In this document: positions 54,492-63,203 of the stretch, one piece after another
How positions within the stretch are numbered: position 1 is the first letter of the stretch
Layout: the number at the start of each line of letters is the position of its first letter
Assembly: GCF_001905345.1 (NCBI RefSeq)
Contig: NZ_LFBV01000001.1
Span: forward strand, 1,623,321-1,687,320
Length of the DNA stretch: 64,000 nucleotides
Direction of reading: 5' to 3'
DNA from: Streptomyces uncialis
Lineage (GTDB): Bacteria; Actinomycetota; Actinomycetes; Streptomycetales; Streptomycetaceae
Notes under the pieces: generated by a model
What the model was told of the DNA's origin: nothing
Databases searched by the model: none
What the model saw: the letters and a program-made list of their open reading frames with translations, nothing else
Made by a program: the position numbers and the translations under genes

Positions 54492-55001
54492 TCACGGCTC
54501 CCTGGCGGGACTGCGTTCTTCGAGGTCCCGCAGCAAACCCTCCAGCTCGGACCGCATCCAGTCCCGGGTCGCCACCTCCCCCAGCCCCATCCGCAGGGCC
54601 GCCACCTCGCGGCTGAGGTACTCCGTGTCCGCGATCGAGCGTTCGTTCTGCTTGCGGTCCTGCGCGAGGTTGACCCGGTCCCGGTCGTCCTGCCGGTTCT
54701 GCGCGAGCAGGATCAGCGGGGCCGCGTACGACGCCTGGAGCGACAGGGCGAGGGTCAGCAGGATGAACGGGTACTCGTCGAACCGGACGGTGACCGGCGC
54801 GAAGATGTTCCACAGCAGCCAGCAGATGATCGTGAACGTCATCCAGACGATGAACCGTCCGGTGCCCAGGAACCGCGCGATCCGCTCGGTGAGCCGCCCG
54901 AAGGCGTCCGGGTCCCAGTCGGGCAGCAGCCGTCGGCGCGGGGCCAGCGGCAGATCGAGGCGGACCCGGGCGGGCCGCGGCTGTTCCCGGTCACTGGTCA
55001 T
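54492..55001 (-). CDS. DUF1003 membrane protein
   Basis: Product of 169 residues from ATG 55001, overlapping the CBS gene's end by 11 bp. DUF1003 core: ERIARFLGTGRFIVWMTFTI then CWLLWN, FDEYPFILLTLALSLQASYA and ILLAQNRQDDRDR, with two membrane helices. The C-terminus is a charged coiled coil. Function unknown; its link to the MgtE_N/CBS gene suggests magnesium or ion homeostasis. Confidence 0.9.
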   Translation of the reverse strand: MTSDREQPRPARVRLDLPLAPRRRLLPDWDPDAFGRLTERIARFLGTGRFIVWMTFTIICWLLWNIFAPVTVRFDEYPFILLTLALSLQASYAAPLILLAQNRQDDRDRVNLAQDRKQNERSIADTEYLSREVAALRMGLGEVATRDWMRSELEGLLRDLEERSPAREP

Positions 55002-56304
55002 GCTCACGCGCACCTTCCGTCACGCCGGTCCCGTCGGCGAGCTCGTGGAACTCGTGCTCGCGCCAGTCCTCGGGCAGCAGATGGTCCAGGACGTCGTCCA
55101 CGGTCACCGCCCCGAGCAGGGACCCGCTGTCGTCGACGACAGGGGCGGCCACCATGTCGTACGTGGCGAAGAACCCGGCCACCGCGGGCAGCGGGGCGTC
55201 CGGGGACAGCGTCTGGAGGTCGTCGTCCAGCATCGCGCTGACCAGCGTGTACGGGGGGTCCCGGAGGAGCCGCTGGAAGTGCACGGTCCCCAGGTACTTG
55301 CCGGTGGGCGTCTCGTCGGGGGGACGGCACACGTACACCTGCGCGGCCAGCGCGGGGGACAGATCGGGGTTGCGGACCCGGGCGAGGGCGTCGGCCACCG
55401 TCGCGTCGGGGCGCAGCACGATCGGCTCGGTGGTCATCAGCCCGCCCGCCGTCCGTTCCTCGTAGGACATCAGCCGCCGCATGTCCGCCGCGTCGTCGGG
55501 CTCCATCAGGCTCAGCAGTCGCTCCTTGTCCTCCTCGGGCAGCTCGGACAGCAGGTCGGCCGCGTCGTCCGGGTCCATCGCCTCCAGGACGTCCGCCGCG
55601 CGTTCCTCCTGGAGCTTGCCGAGGATCTCGATCTGGTCGTCCTCGGGCAGTTCCTCCAGGACGTCGGCGAGCCGGTCGTCGTCCAGCGCGGCGGCCACCT
55701 CGGCACGCCGCTTCGCGGACAGATGGTGCAGGACGTTCGCCAGGTCGGCCGGGCGCAGCTGCTCGAAGGTCGCGAGCAGGTTCTCCGCGCCCTGGCCGTG
55801 CTCCTCCAGCGAGAAGCCGGTGACGGCGGTCCAGTCGACGGTCAGTGTCTCGCCCTTGCCGCGCCGGAAGGTGCCCGCGGCCCTCGGCTCGGGGAGCTTG
55901 CGGACGAAGACCTTGTCGATCTCCCAGTCGCGGCGGGTCGGCAGCAGCCGTACCGACAGGTCCAGGACGGTGACCTCCTCGTCGCTGTCCACCAGCCTCA
56001 CCCGCCGGTCCAGCAGTTCCCCGAAGACCAGCCGCTCGGTGGGCCGCTGTTCGAAGCGCCGGACGTTCAGCACGCCGGTGGTGATCACCTGACCGGCCTG
56101 GATGCCCGTCACCCGGGTCATCGGCAGGAAGATCCGGCGCCGGGACGGCAGCTCCACCACCAGGCCGAGCAGCCGGGGCGGCCGGTGCGAGACCCGGAGC
56201 ATCGCGACCAGGTCGCGGACCCGGCCGACATGGTCCCCGCCGGGGTCGAACACCGTGACACCGGACAGATGCGAGACGAAGATCCGGGGAGCTCCCGAGG
56301 CCAT
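54991..56304 (-). CDS. MgtE N-domain and CBS-pair protein lacking the channel domain
   Basis: Product of 437 residues from ATG 56304 (GAAGGAGA upstream). A PRC-barrel-like N-terminal part (FVSHLSGVTVFDPGGDHVGR), then an MgtE_N superhelix (LRPADLANVLHHLSAKRRAE; DDAADLLSELPEEDKERLLS), then two CBS domains (GGLMTTEPIVLRPDATVADA; PVVDDSGSLLGAVTVDDVLD). No membrane domain follows, so it is a sensor without its own Mg2+ channel. The C-terminal coding overlap with DUF1003 suggests the two proteins act together. Confidence 0.9.
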   Translation of the reverse strand: MASGAPRIFVSHLSGVTVFDPGGDHVGRVRDLVAMLRVSHRPPRLLGLVVELPSRRRIFLPMTRVTGIQAGQVITTGVLNVRRFEQRPTERLVFGELLDRRVRLVDSDEEVTVLDLSVRLLPTRRDWEIDKVFVRKLPEPRAAGTFRRGKGETLTVDWTAVTGFSLEEHGQGAENLLATFEQLRPADLANVLHHLSAKRRAEVAAALDDDRLADVLEELPEDDQIEILGKLQEERAADVLEAMDPDDAADLLSELPEEDKERLLSLMEPDDAADMRRLMSYEERTAGGLMTTEPIVLRPDATVADALARVRNPDLSPALAAQVYVCRPPDETPTGKYLGTVHFQRLLRDPPYTLVSAMLDDDLQTLSPDAPLPAVAGFFATYDMVAAPVVDDSGSLLGAVTVDDVLDHLLPEDWREHEFHELADGTGVTEGAREHDQ

Positions 56305-56557
56305 GGCCGTGTCTCCTTCCGCCGCGACGTCCACCACTGTCACCGCGTTCGCGGCGCTCATGCCCGAAGCGGTCCTTCTTGGTCTTTGTCCGGTAATTCG
56401 TGCTTCAGGCTAGCCCGTCCGGGTCGGTACCGTCCCGGCACGCGCTCCGGGGTGAGCGGGCCAGGACTGGTTCCGGTCGGTGGGCACGGCACCGGTACGC
56501 TGCGGTCCACCGCCGTAGACCGAGGCGGTGTCCCCGTACGAGAGGCAGCCCTGTTCC

Positions 56558-57325
56558 GTGTCTGCGGTTCCCCTGCGCCGGCCCTGGCGCGCGGCGATGG
56601 TGAGCATGGTGTGCGTCGGTGTGACCCTGGCGGGTGCGGGGCTCACGGGCTGCGGCGGTGACGAGAAGGACCCGCACGAGGGCACCAACGGCGTCGCCAA
56701 ACTGACCGCCCCGCAGATCCAGCTGAAGTCCCGGGCCGCCGCGCGGTCCGCCCCGGGGGTCCGGCTCTCCGGCACCCTGGTGGTCAAGGGCCAGTCGTAC
56801 CGGCTGGACATGCGGCTCTCCGACGAGGGCGGCACCGGGTCCGTCACCTCGAAGAACAGCACGTTCCGGCTGCTGCGGATCGGTGAGCAGCTCTATCTGG
56901 AGGCCGACTCGTCCTTCTGGACCCATGGCAAGGACGGAGTCGAGGCCGCGCCCTCCGATGTCGCCGCCGCCGAGAAGCTCACCGGCAAGTTCGTGAAGGT
57001 CCCCGAGGGCGACCCCTCGTACCAGCAGCTCAGCGGCTTCACCGACATGGATCTGCTGCTCGACGGGCTGCTGACCCTGCACGGCAAGGTCGACAAGGGC
57101 GAGTGGGGCACCGCGGGCGGGGTCAAGTCGATCCGGCTGACCGGTGACCAGGGCGCCGGCGGCACCCTCGACGTGGCGCTGGAGGGCGTTCCGTACCCGC
57201 TGCGCCTGGTGCGGGGCGGGGGCGCGGGCACGATCAAGCTCAGCGACTGGGGCCGGGACGTCCAGCTCCGCAAGCCCAAGGACACGGAGGTCGTGGACTA
57301 CGGCCGGGCGCTGCCGTCCTCGTGA
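56558..57325 (+). CDS. lipoprotein, LppX/LprG-like beta-sheet type (tentative)
   Basis: Product of 255 residues if GTG 56558 is the start (a GTG at 56528 is also possible; neither has a strong ribosome site). Arg-rich n-region, hydrophobic core and lipobox LTGC give a lipoprotein signal. The mature domain alternates short hydrophobic strands (RLSGTLVVKGQSYRLDMRLS; LLRIGEQLYLEADSSFW), as in LppX/LprG-type lipid-binding lipoproteins. The family assignment is by pattern only. It is divergent from the CBS gene. Confidence 0.75.
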   Translation: MSAVPLRRPWRAAMVSMVCVGVTLAGAGLTGCGGDEKDPHEGTNGVAKLTAPQIQLKSRAAARSAPGVRLSGTLVVKGQSYRLDMRLSDEGGTGSVTSKNSTFRLLRIGEQLYLEADSSFWTHGKDGVEAAPSDVAAAEKLTGKFVKVPEGDPSYQQLSGFTDMDLLLDGLLTLHGKVDKGEWGTAGGVKSIRLTGDQGAGGTLDVALEGVPYPLRLVRGGGAGTIKLSDWGRDVQLRKPKDTEVVDYGRALPSS

Positions 57326-57356
57326 CCACGCCCCCGGCCGGCCCACGCACAGGGCT

Positions 57357-57393
57357 CACGTACAAGGCTCACGTACAAGGCCACGTACAAGAC
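57357..57393. repeat. short tandem repeat at convergent gene ends
   Basis: CACGTACAAG occurs three times (starts 57357, 57370, 57382). It lies between the lipoprotein stop and the next minus-strand gene's stop. Confidence 0.8.
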
Positions 57394-57447
57394 CCACGCA
57401 GCGGGCCCGCGCTGACGGACCGGCGCTCACGGACATGCGCCTACCGC

Positions 57448-57966
57448 TCAGCGCTTCTTGCGGCGCCGCATCAGCAGCCGAGGCAGCGCGGCGGGCGCCG
57501 GGCGGCGGGTCGTCACCGGTGAGTCCAGCGGTACGGCCGCCAGCGACTCCGTCGGCATCTCGCCGTCCACCGCCACGGGTGTCAGCCGCACCACCCGGCA
57601 CTCACCCGCCCAGCGCTCGGTCATCGCCTCGCCGTCGGGCGCGTTGAGCCGTTTGCCCTTCAGCTCGGCGACCGCGCTCTCCCAGCCCTCGGAACGCGGC
57701 GCCAGCTCCGTCACCCGCGCCGTCCACGCGACGAGCCGTCCGCCCTTGTCCTTGCTGCGGACCGTGACGGCCGCCGCGCCCCCGTCGGCGAGCCCCGGGA
57801 ACGGCTGCTCACCGGGGCCGTCGCCCACGAGGTAAGCGGCGCCCTCGTGCCATACGTGCCACAGCGCGCGGTCGGGGCCGGAGCCCTGGACCCAGATGAG
57901 TCCGGACTTCTTGGTGGCCTCCTCCACGAGAGCGCGCCGGGCCGGGTCGAGAGGTGTCTCCGTCAT
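57448..57966 (-). CDS. conserved hypothetical protein, possibly pyridoxamine-phosphate-oxidase-like fold
   Basis: Product of 172 residues; ATG at 57966. RALVEEATKKSGLIWVQGSG and ALWHVWHEGAAYLVGDGPGE look like a split-barrel strand pattern; no FMN motif is certain. A basic end LLMRRRKKR. It lies 45 bp after corA on the same strand, so probably co-transcribed. Function unknown. Confidence 0.75.
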   Translation of the reverse strand: MTETPLDPARRALVEEATKKSGLIWVQGSGPDRALWHVWHEGAAYLVGDGPGEQPFPGLADGGAAAVTVRSKDKGGRLVAWTARVTELAPRSEGWESAVAELKGKRLNAPDGEAMTERWAGECRVVRLTPVAVDGEMPTESLAAVPLDSPVTTRRPAPAALPRLLMRRRKKR

Positions 57967-58011
57967 GGGCCAAGAGTAGTCAGCGCGCCCCCGGGGCCCC
58001 GACCGCCCGGG

Positions 58012-59118
58012 TCACAGCCAGCCGTTGCGCTTGAGCGTGCGGTGGATCGTGAAGCAGATCGCGACCGTCACCCCGAGCACCATCGGGTACCCGTACTGCC
58101 AGCGCAGCTCCGGCATATGGTCGAAGTTCATGCCGTACACCCCGCACACCATGGTCGGCACGGCGATGATCGCGGCCCATGAGGTGATCTTCCGCATGTC
58201 CTCGTTCTGGGCGACCGACGCCTGCGCGAGATTGGCCTGGAGGATCGAGTTCAGCAGCTCGTCGAAGCCCACCACCTGCTCCTGGACCCGGGCGAGATGA
58301 TCGGCGACATCCCGGAAGTACTTCTGGATGTCGGGGTCGACCAGCCGCATCGGCCGCTCGCTCAGCAGCTGCATCGGCCGCGCGAGCGGGGCCACCGCCC
58401 GCTTGAACTCCAGCACCTCACGCTTCAGCTGGTAGATCCGGCCCGCGTCCGAGCCGCGCGCCACCCCGCCCCGGCCGGGGGTGAAGACCTCGGTCTCCAC
58501 CTCGTCGATGTCGTCCTGCATCGCGTCGGCGACCGCGAGATAGCCGTCCACGACATGGTCGGCGATCGCGTGCAGCACCGCCGACGGACCCTTGGCCAGC
58601 AGCTCCGGCTCACCCTGGAGCCGGCTGCGCAGCGCCCGCAGCGAGCCCTGGCCGCCGTGCCGGACGGTGATGAAGAAGTTCTCCCCGGTGAAGCACATCA
58701 CCTCGCCGCTCTCCACGATCTCGCTGGTCGCGGTGAGCTCGTCGTGCTCCAGGTAGTGGATGGTCTTGAAGACGGTGAAGAGGGTGTCGTCGTACCGCTC
58801 CAGCTTGGGCCGCTGATGGGCGTGGACGGCGTCCTCGACGGCGAGCGGGTGCAGCCCGAACTCGGCCGCGATCCCGGAGAACTCGGCCTCGGTGGGCTCG
58901 TGCAGCCCGATCCAGGCGAAGCCGCCGTCCCGCCGCACCTGGAGCATGGCGCCGTGCGGGGTCAGGCACTCCGCCGAGTCCACCCGGCTGCCGTCCCGGT
59001 AGACGGCGCAGTCGACGATCGCCGACGGACTGCCGGGGTCACGCGTGGTGTCGTAGACGCTGTCGTCCTTGCGGACGGCGGGCCGGACTGCTGCGCGCAG
59101 ATCACGGATCATCGACAT
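58012..59118 (-). CDS. corA: magnesium/cobalt transporter CorA
   Basis: Product of 368 residues from ATG 59118 with AAGGAG upstream. A soluble alpha/beta domain and long stalk helix precede two C-terminal helices; the first contains the selectivity motif GMN (VYGMNFDHMPEL). A pentameric Mg2+ channel of the inner membrane. The long untranslated region upstream (see leader feature) may carry regulation. Confidence 0.94.
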   Translation of the reverse strand: MSMIRDLRAAVRPAVRKDDSVYDTTRDPGSPSAIVDCAVYRDGSRVDSAECLTPHGAMLQVRRDGGFAWIGLHEPTEAEFSGIAAEFGLHPLAVEDAVHAHQRPKLERYDDTLFTVFKTIHYLEHDELTATSEIVESGEVMCFTGENFFITVRHGGQGSLRALRSRLQGEPELLAKGPSAVLHAIADHVVDGYLAVADAMQDDIDEVETEVFTPGRGGVARGSDAGRIYQLKREVLEFKRAVAPLARPMQLLSERPMRLVDPDIQKYFRDVADHLARVQEQVVGFDELLNSILQANLAQASVAQNEDMRKITSWAAIIAVPTMVCGVYGMNFDHMPELRWQYGYPMVLGVTVAICFTIHRTLKRNGWL

Positions 59119-59298
59119 GGGCGGACTCCTTCGCAACGCGTGCCGCGGGGGCGAGGGGTGGAACTGCCCGGAATGAGGACGTCCTGCTCGGCTGTCCCGG
59201 CCGGTTCGGCGGGGACGATGTTTGGCACGTCCACAAAGCGGGGAGCACCGCACCGTCACGGTGGCGGCTTTCGCTAATGGTTCGGGAACTGCGGGACT

Positions 59299-59320
59299 GC
59301 GGTATTGACGCGGTATTGAC
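59299..59320. repeat. 11-bp tandem repeat
   Basis: GCGGTATTGAC is repeated perfectly (59299-59309, 59310-59320). On the plus strand each copy carries TTGAC. Its meaning is not clear. Confidence 0.8.
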
Positions 59321-59625
59321 GCGGAACGGCGAAGCGCCGACGGACCAGCCGTACGGCACCGGGCGGCGCGACCGGCGGACGGTCACACGTGGGGCGACGA
59401 CGACGGAGTCCGGCGGACCGTGCGGAACGGGCCTGGCGGAAACGGATCTGCGGGAATCGGATCTGCGGAGAACCGGTGAAGGACCGGGAAGGCGAGCTCT
59501 TCGGTCACCCGGCGACCGGCCAGGAACGGCGGGTCGACGACGGCGGGACCCCGGGGGAACGGGGTGCTTACGCGAAGCGGCGGACGGCCGTGCGGTGCGG
59601 GAGCAACGCCGGCGTCACGACGGAT

Positions 59626-59673
59626 TCAGCGACCGGAAGAGCGGGTGGTACTGCACGGTCGACTTCGATCCAT
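59626..59673 (-). CDS. candidate 15-codon leader peptide upstream of corA
   Basis: ATG at 59673, TGA at 59626-59628, encoding MDRSRPCSTTRSSGR. A strong GGAGGAGG ribosome site lies 10 bases upstream, stronger than for most real genes here. It lies 508 bp before the corA start on the same strand. The rest of 59119-59962 has no supported gene. It may be an attenuation leader for corA, or a chance frame; there is no comparative support. Confidence 0.35.
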   Translation of the reverse strand: MDRSRPCSTTRSSGR

Positions 59674-59962
59674 GACAGCCCCACCTCCTCCGGCCGGTCC
59701 CCCGTAGGGGATGTCCCAGATGTCGGGGCGCGAGCGGGACGCCGATGCGTCCGCTGTGATGTGCTGCCCCGAACAGCGGCCCAGACTAGCAGCCGGTTGA
59801 CGTGTCAAGTGCCCGCCTCCCGTGTCCCGTACGGCTTCCCGGCGCGGCGGCACATGGTGCGACCCCGGCCGCCGATCCGCCCTGACGGGCCGTGACGTGC
59901 GGCTGGTCCCACCGGACGGCCGCCGCGCCGTACGCCGTGGGCGGCGTTCTATGCTCGCGGGC

Positions 59963-60589
59963 ATGGCAGATGTTCTCGCGCTGGTCGAGGCCCGATTGCG
60001 GACGGCTCTGGGGGAGCCGGACGCCCGCGCGGCCGTCACCTTCCTCGGCACGGACCGGATCGAGGTCCTGCGCTTCACCGGCGACGAGCCCGGGGACGAC
60101 GGACCTGCCGGCGGCCCGGCCGGGCGGGACCTCGTCCGCTACGCCACCCTCGGGATGTCCGCCCGTCCCATGACCGACCCCACGGCCGTGCTCGCCGACC
60201 CCGAACGCGGTCCGCGCGCCGAACTGGTCCTCAGCGTCCGCCGGGGCCGCGCCGACACCGACCAGGCCCTGCGCCCGCTGGCCGTCCTCGCCGCGAGCCC
60301 CCAGGTCGAGGGGCTGGTGGTGGCCCCCGGCGCCTCCCTGGACACCGGTGCGCCGCTGTGGCCGGGCGCCCCGTTCACCTCCGTCCTCGTCGCCGAACCC
60401 GGCGGCCTGGTGCCGGACCTCAAACTCGATCCGCCGCTGGAACCCGTACGGTTCCTGCCGCTGCTGCCGATGACGCCCAACGAGGCCGCGTGGAAGCGGG
60501 TGCACGGGGCCGCCGCCCTGCGGGAGCGGTGGCTGGCCCGGGGCACCGACCTGCGGGACCCGCTGCGCGCGGGCGTGGCGCTGGACTGA
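59963..60589 (+). CDS. suppressor-of-fused (SUFU)-domain protein
   Basis: Product of 208 residues from ATG 59963 (ADVLALVEARLRTALGEPDA). TATGCT at 59950-59955 lies 7 bases upstream, so the mRNA may be leaderless. Bacterial SUFU-like fold: RAELVLSVRRGRADTDQALR, ... APFTSVLVAEPGG, VRFLPLLPMTPNEAAWKRVH. Such domains often occur as immunity proteins in toxin systems, but no toxin gene adjoins. Function unknown. Confidence 0.82.
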   Translation: MADVLALVEARLRTALGEPDARAAVTFLGTDRIEVLRFTGDEPGDDGPAGGPAGRDLVRYATLGMSARPMTDPTAVLADPERGPRAELVLSVRRGRADTDQALRPLAVLAASPQVEGLVVAPGASLDTGAPLWPGAPFTSVLVAEPGGLVPDLKLDPPLEPVRFLPLLPMTPNEAAWKRVHGAAALRERWLARGTDLRDPLRAGVALD

Positions 60590-60670
60590 CCGCACGGGAT
60601 GCGTGCAGTCGGGTGATCATCGTTTGATCGTCCTTGACGCGAGGACGGCCACAGGGGACCTTTGACAGCT

Positions 60671-61312
60671 ATGAGGGGCGAACCCAGTTGCCCGAAGTGC
60701 GGTGGCCGGGTCAGGGCTCCCGGACTCTTCGCCGATGTCTGGCAATGTGCCACGCACGGCGCGGTGCAGCCGCTCCAGCCCGTGATCCCGCCCAGCGTCG
60801 AGGGCCTCGGCGTGGTGGTGCGGCAGGCCCGGGTCCCCGTGTGGATGCCGTGGCCGCTGCCCGTCGGCTGGCTCTTCAGCGGCGTCGGCTACGCGGGCGA
60901 CGACCGCAGCGGGGGCCGGGCGACCGTGGTGGCCTGCTCCGGCCCGGGGCCGCTTGGCGGACCCGGTGAGCTGCTGCTCGTCGCGGAGGAGCTCGGGGTC
61001 GGGCTCGGCGCCCGGTACGCGGGGGTCGACGGACCCGATCCCGCGCCGTTCATCGATGTCGGGAAACCACCCCAGGCCAAGGTCCTCGCGGCCGGCCGGC
61101 CGACCCCGCTGTGGCATGTCTCCGGCGCCCCCGGCGACCGCGCGGTCTTCGCGGGCGAGGCGATGGGCCTGTGGGTGTGGGCGGTCGTCTGGCCGGAACA
61201 GTCCGGCCTGCTGATGTACGACGAGCTGGTCCTGACCGACCTGCGCGACGCGGGCGCGGAGATGGACCTCCTGCCCTGCGGCGCGCTGTCCCCCCGGCTG
61301 CTGTCCAGCTAG
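60671..61312 (+). CDS. zinc-ribbon protein, DUF6758-like
   Basis: Product of 213 residues from ATG 60671; a TTG at 60662 is an alternative. N-terminal zinc ribbon PSCPKCGGRVRAPGLFADVW then QCATHG (CxxC...CxxH). The remainder is Trp/Pro-rich (VPVWMPWPLPVGWLFSGVGY; GLWVWAVVWPEQSGLLMYDE). It follows the SUFU-like gene on the same strand. Repeat locus H begins about 30 bp after its stop. Function unknown. Confidence 0.82.
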   Translation: MRGEPSCPKCGGRVRAPGLFADVWQCATHGAVQPLQPVIPPSVEGLGVVVRQARVPVWMPWPLPVGWLFSGVGYAGDDRSGGRATVVACSGPGPLGGPGELLLVAEELGVGLGARYAGVDGPDPAPFIDVGKPPQAKVLAAGRPTPLWHVSGAPGDRAVFAGEAMGLWVWAVVWPEQSGLLMYDELVLTDLRDAGAEMDLLPCGALSPRLLSS

Positions 61313-61339
61313 CTACGCCGTAGCGGGGTGCTGCCTCTC

Positions 61340-61882
61340 GCCGCTGTCCTGAGCCTGCGGGTCGCCCTCGTCCTTCGCGCAGTTCCCCGCGCCCCTGAAG
61401 GGGCACTCCTTCAGGCTGTCCCCCGGCCGCGGGCCCTTCGCTTGCGGAACCCCTCTCCTCCCGCAGTCGCCCGGCGACGGGAGGGGGTGGGCGGGAATCT
61501 CTGCCCGCAGACTCCGATGCTCTTCAGTCGGACAAGAGGGACGTCCGACCGAGCGCGTTGGAGCGAGGACGGAGAATCCCGACCGGCCCCGACCCGAAGA
61601 ACAAGCAGAACGCGCCCCAAAGGGGCGCGGGGAACTGCGCAAGGACGAGAACCGGCCCGCACCCGACGAACAAACCCGAAGGGGCAGCACCCAGGGGCGC
61701 GGGGAACTGCGCGAAACCACCGAGCGACGGCACAGGAACGAAGGGCGCCCACCCGGACAGACCTGGGAAGCGCAAGCGAAGGTGACCCGCGGGAATTGCG
61801 CAAAAACCACGAGCGACGGCACAGGAACAAGTACGCAAGGCACCGGACAGACCTGAGAAGCGCAAGCGAAGGCGACCGGGTG
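61340..61882. repeat. composite intergenic repeat locus H
   Basis: Left: one reverse hairpin unit (about 61377-61398). Then forward L element. Right: forward units (about 61622-61640, 61694-61712 and a degenerate one near 61788) and two forward terminal modules (about 61768-61786, 61858-61876). It fills the gap between the zinc-ribbon gene and the PHP phosphatase gene. Confidence 0.85.
61452..61629 (+). repeat. L element copy 5
   Basis: Forward copy: H1 with CTCCCG/CGGGAG and GTCGC/GCGAC stems (61458-61484), core about 61508-61527, H2 CCGAGCGCGTTGG at 61549-61561, second core about 61572-61587, H3 61611-61629. Confidence 0.8.
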
Positions 61883-62015
61883 GGCAAGGACACCCTTCCC
61901 AGGCGGGACGGGGTGGCCCGGGGGCCGGTTACCCTAGGGCGTTCGTTCCATGTGTCCAGTGGTGTCCCCGTGCCGATGTCCCGGCCCCAGGGACCCCCGC
62001 GGTGAGGAGTCCGTC

Positions 62016-62900
62016 GTGCGCGTAGACCTGCACACCCACTCCACCGCGTCCGACGGCACGGACACCCCCGCCGAACTGATGGCCGCAGCCATCACCGCGG
62101 GCCTCGACGTCATCGCGCTCACCGACCACGACACCACCCGTGGCCACGCCGAGGCCGTCGCCGCGCTCACCGCCCTGGACACCGGGCTCACCCTCGTCCC
62201 CGGCGCGGAACTCTCGTGCTCCCTCGACGGCATCGGGCTGCACATGCTCGCGTACCTCTTCGACCCGGAAGAGCCCGAGCTGCTCGCCCAGCGCGAACTG
62301 GTCCGTGACGACCGTGTCCCGCGCGCCCGGAGCATGGTCACCAAGCTGCGGGACCTCGGGGTGCCGGTCACCTGGGAGCAGGTCGCCCGGATCGCCGGTG
62401 ACGGCTCGGTGGGCCGCCCGCACATCGCGGAGGCGCTGATCGAACTGGGCGTCGTGGCCACCGTGTCCGAGGCGTTCACCCCGGAGTGGATCGGGGACGG
62501 CGCCCGCGCGTACGCGCCCAAGCACGAGCTGAACCCGTTCGACGCGGTCCGCCTGGTCAAGGCCGCCGGAGGGGTCACCGTCTTCGCGCACCCGGGTGCC
62601 GCGCGCCGCGGGCGGACCGTGCCCGAGTCCGTGATCGCCGAGCTGGCCGCCGCCGGGCTCGACGGTATCGAGGTCGACCACATGGACCACGAGCCCGCCA
62701 CCCGCGCCCGGCTGCGCGGTCTCGCCGCGGAGCTCGGCCTGCTGACCACGGGCTCCAGCGATTACCACGGCACCCGTAAGACCGTCGCGCTCGGCGACTT
62801 CACCACCGACCCCGAGATCTACGGGGAGATCACCCGCCGCGCGACCGGCGCGTTCCCGGTGCCCGGTGCCGGGGGAGAGCGCACCGCTCACCGCCTGTGA
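62016..62900 (+). CDS. PHP-domain metal-dependent phosphoesterase (RNase AM / nucleoside bisphosphate phosphatase type)
   Basis: Product of 294 residues from GTG 62016 (GAGGAG 8 bases upstream). Metal-binding motifs: VDLHTHSTASDGT (H6, H8), ALTDHD, PGAELSC, FAHPGA and the final SSDYHG. The family includes E. coli YciV/RnmAM, a 3',5'-nucleoside bisphosphate phosphatase and 5'-3' exonuclease. The exact substrate is inference. Confidence 0.92.
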   Translation: MRVDLHTHSTASDGTDTPAELMAAAITAGLDVIALTDHDTTRGHAEAVAALTALDTGLTLVPGAELSCSLDGIGLHMLAYLFDPEEPELLAQRELVRDDRVPRARSMVTKLRDLGVPVTWEQVARIAGDGSVGRPHIAEALIELGVVATVSEAFTPEWIGDGARAYAPKHELNPFDAVRLVKAAGGVTVFAHPGAARRGRTVPESVIAELAAAGLDGIEVDHMDHEPATRARLRGLAAELGLLTTGSSDYHGTRKTVALGDFTTDPEIYGEITRRATGAFPVPGAGGERTAHRL

Positions 62901-63203
62901 CCGTTCACCGGCTGTGACCAGTCACCACCTGCGACACCCCACCACCCGCGACACCTCCCCACCCGCGACAGCCCGCCGCCCGTGACCGTCGGTCGGCTGT
63001 CGTGACCGCCGGTCGGCTGAGACCGTCCACCGGCTGTGACCCCCGCCGGCCCACCCGGGCCGCCGACGCGGTCCGCCGGGGCCCGGCCCCGCACCCCGGG
63101 CCCGGCCCCACCCTTCCTCACACCCGCGCGCCCGACCGGGCGCGCGTATCGCCGTGAGCGCGCCGCCGAAGGGCGCCCGCTCCAGTTCACGCAAGGCGTC
63201 ACC
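62901..63203. repeat. degenerate CACCGGCTGTGACC-type repeat region
   Basis: Short imperfect repeats of GTGACCGTTCACCGG / GTCGGTCGGCTGTCGTGACC and CACCCGCGACAC cover about 62897-63045. The rest is C-rich. No gene is supported before the marC start. Confidence 0.6.

Noticed and set aside
59480..59640. c-di-AMP (ydaO) or M-box riboswitch in the region upstream of corA
   Set aside because: Some short blocks (GGGGGAACGGGGTG on the plus strand; CGCTGAATCC on the minus strand) recall ydaO motifs, but they lie on opposite strands and no complete fold could be assembled. M-box consensus is absent.
63036..63203. Longer N-terminus for the MarC-family protein
   Set aside because: The extension is Pro/Arg-rich and precedes the first membrane helix that begins the family; the GTG at 63204 gives the normal length.
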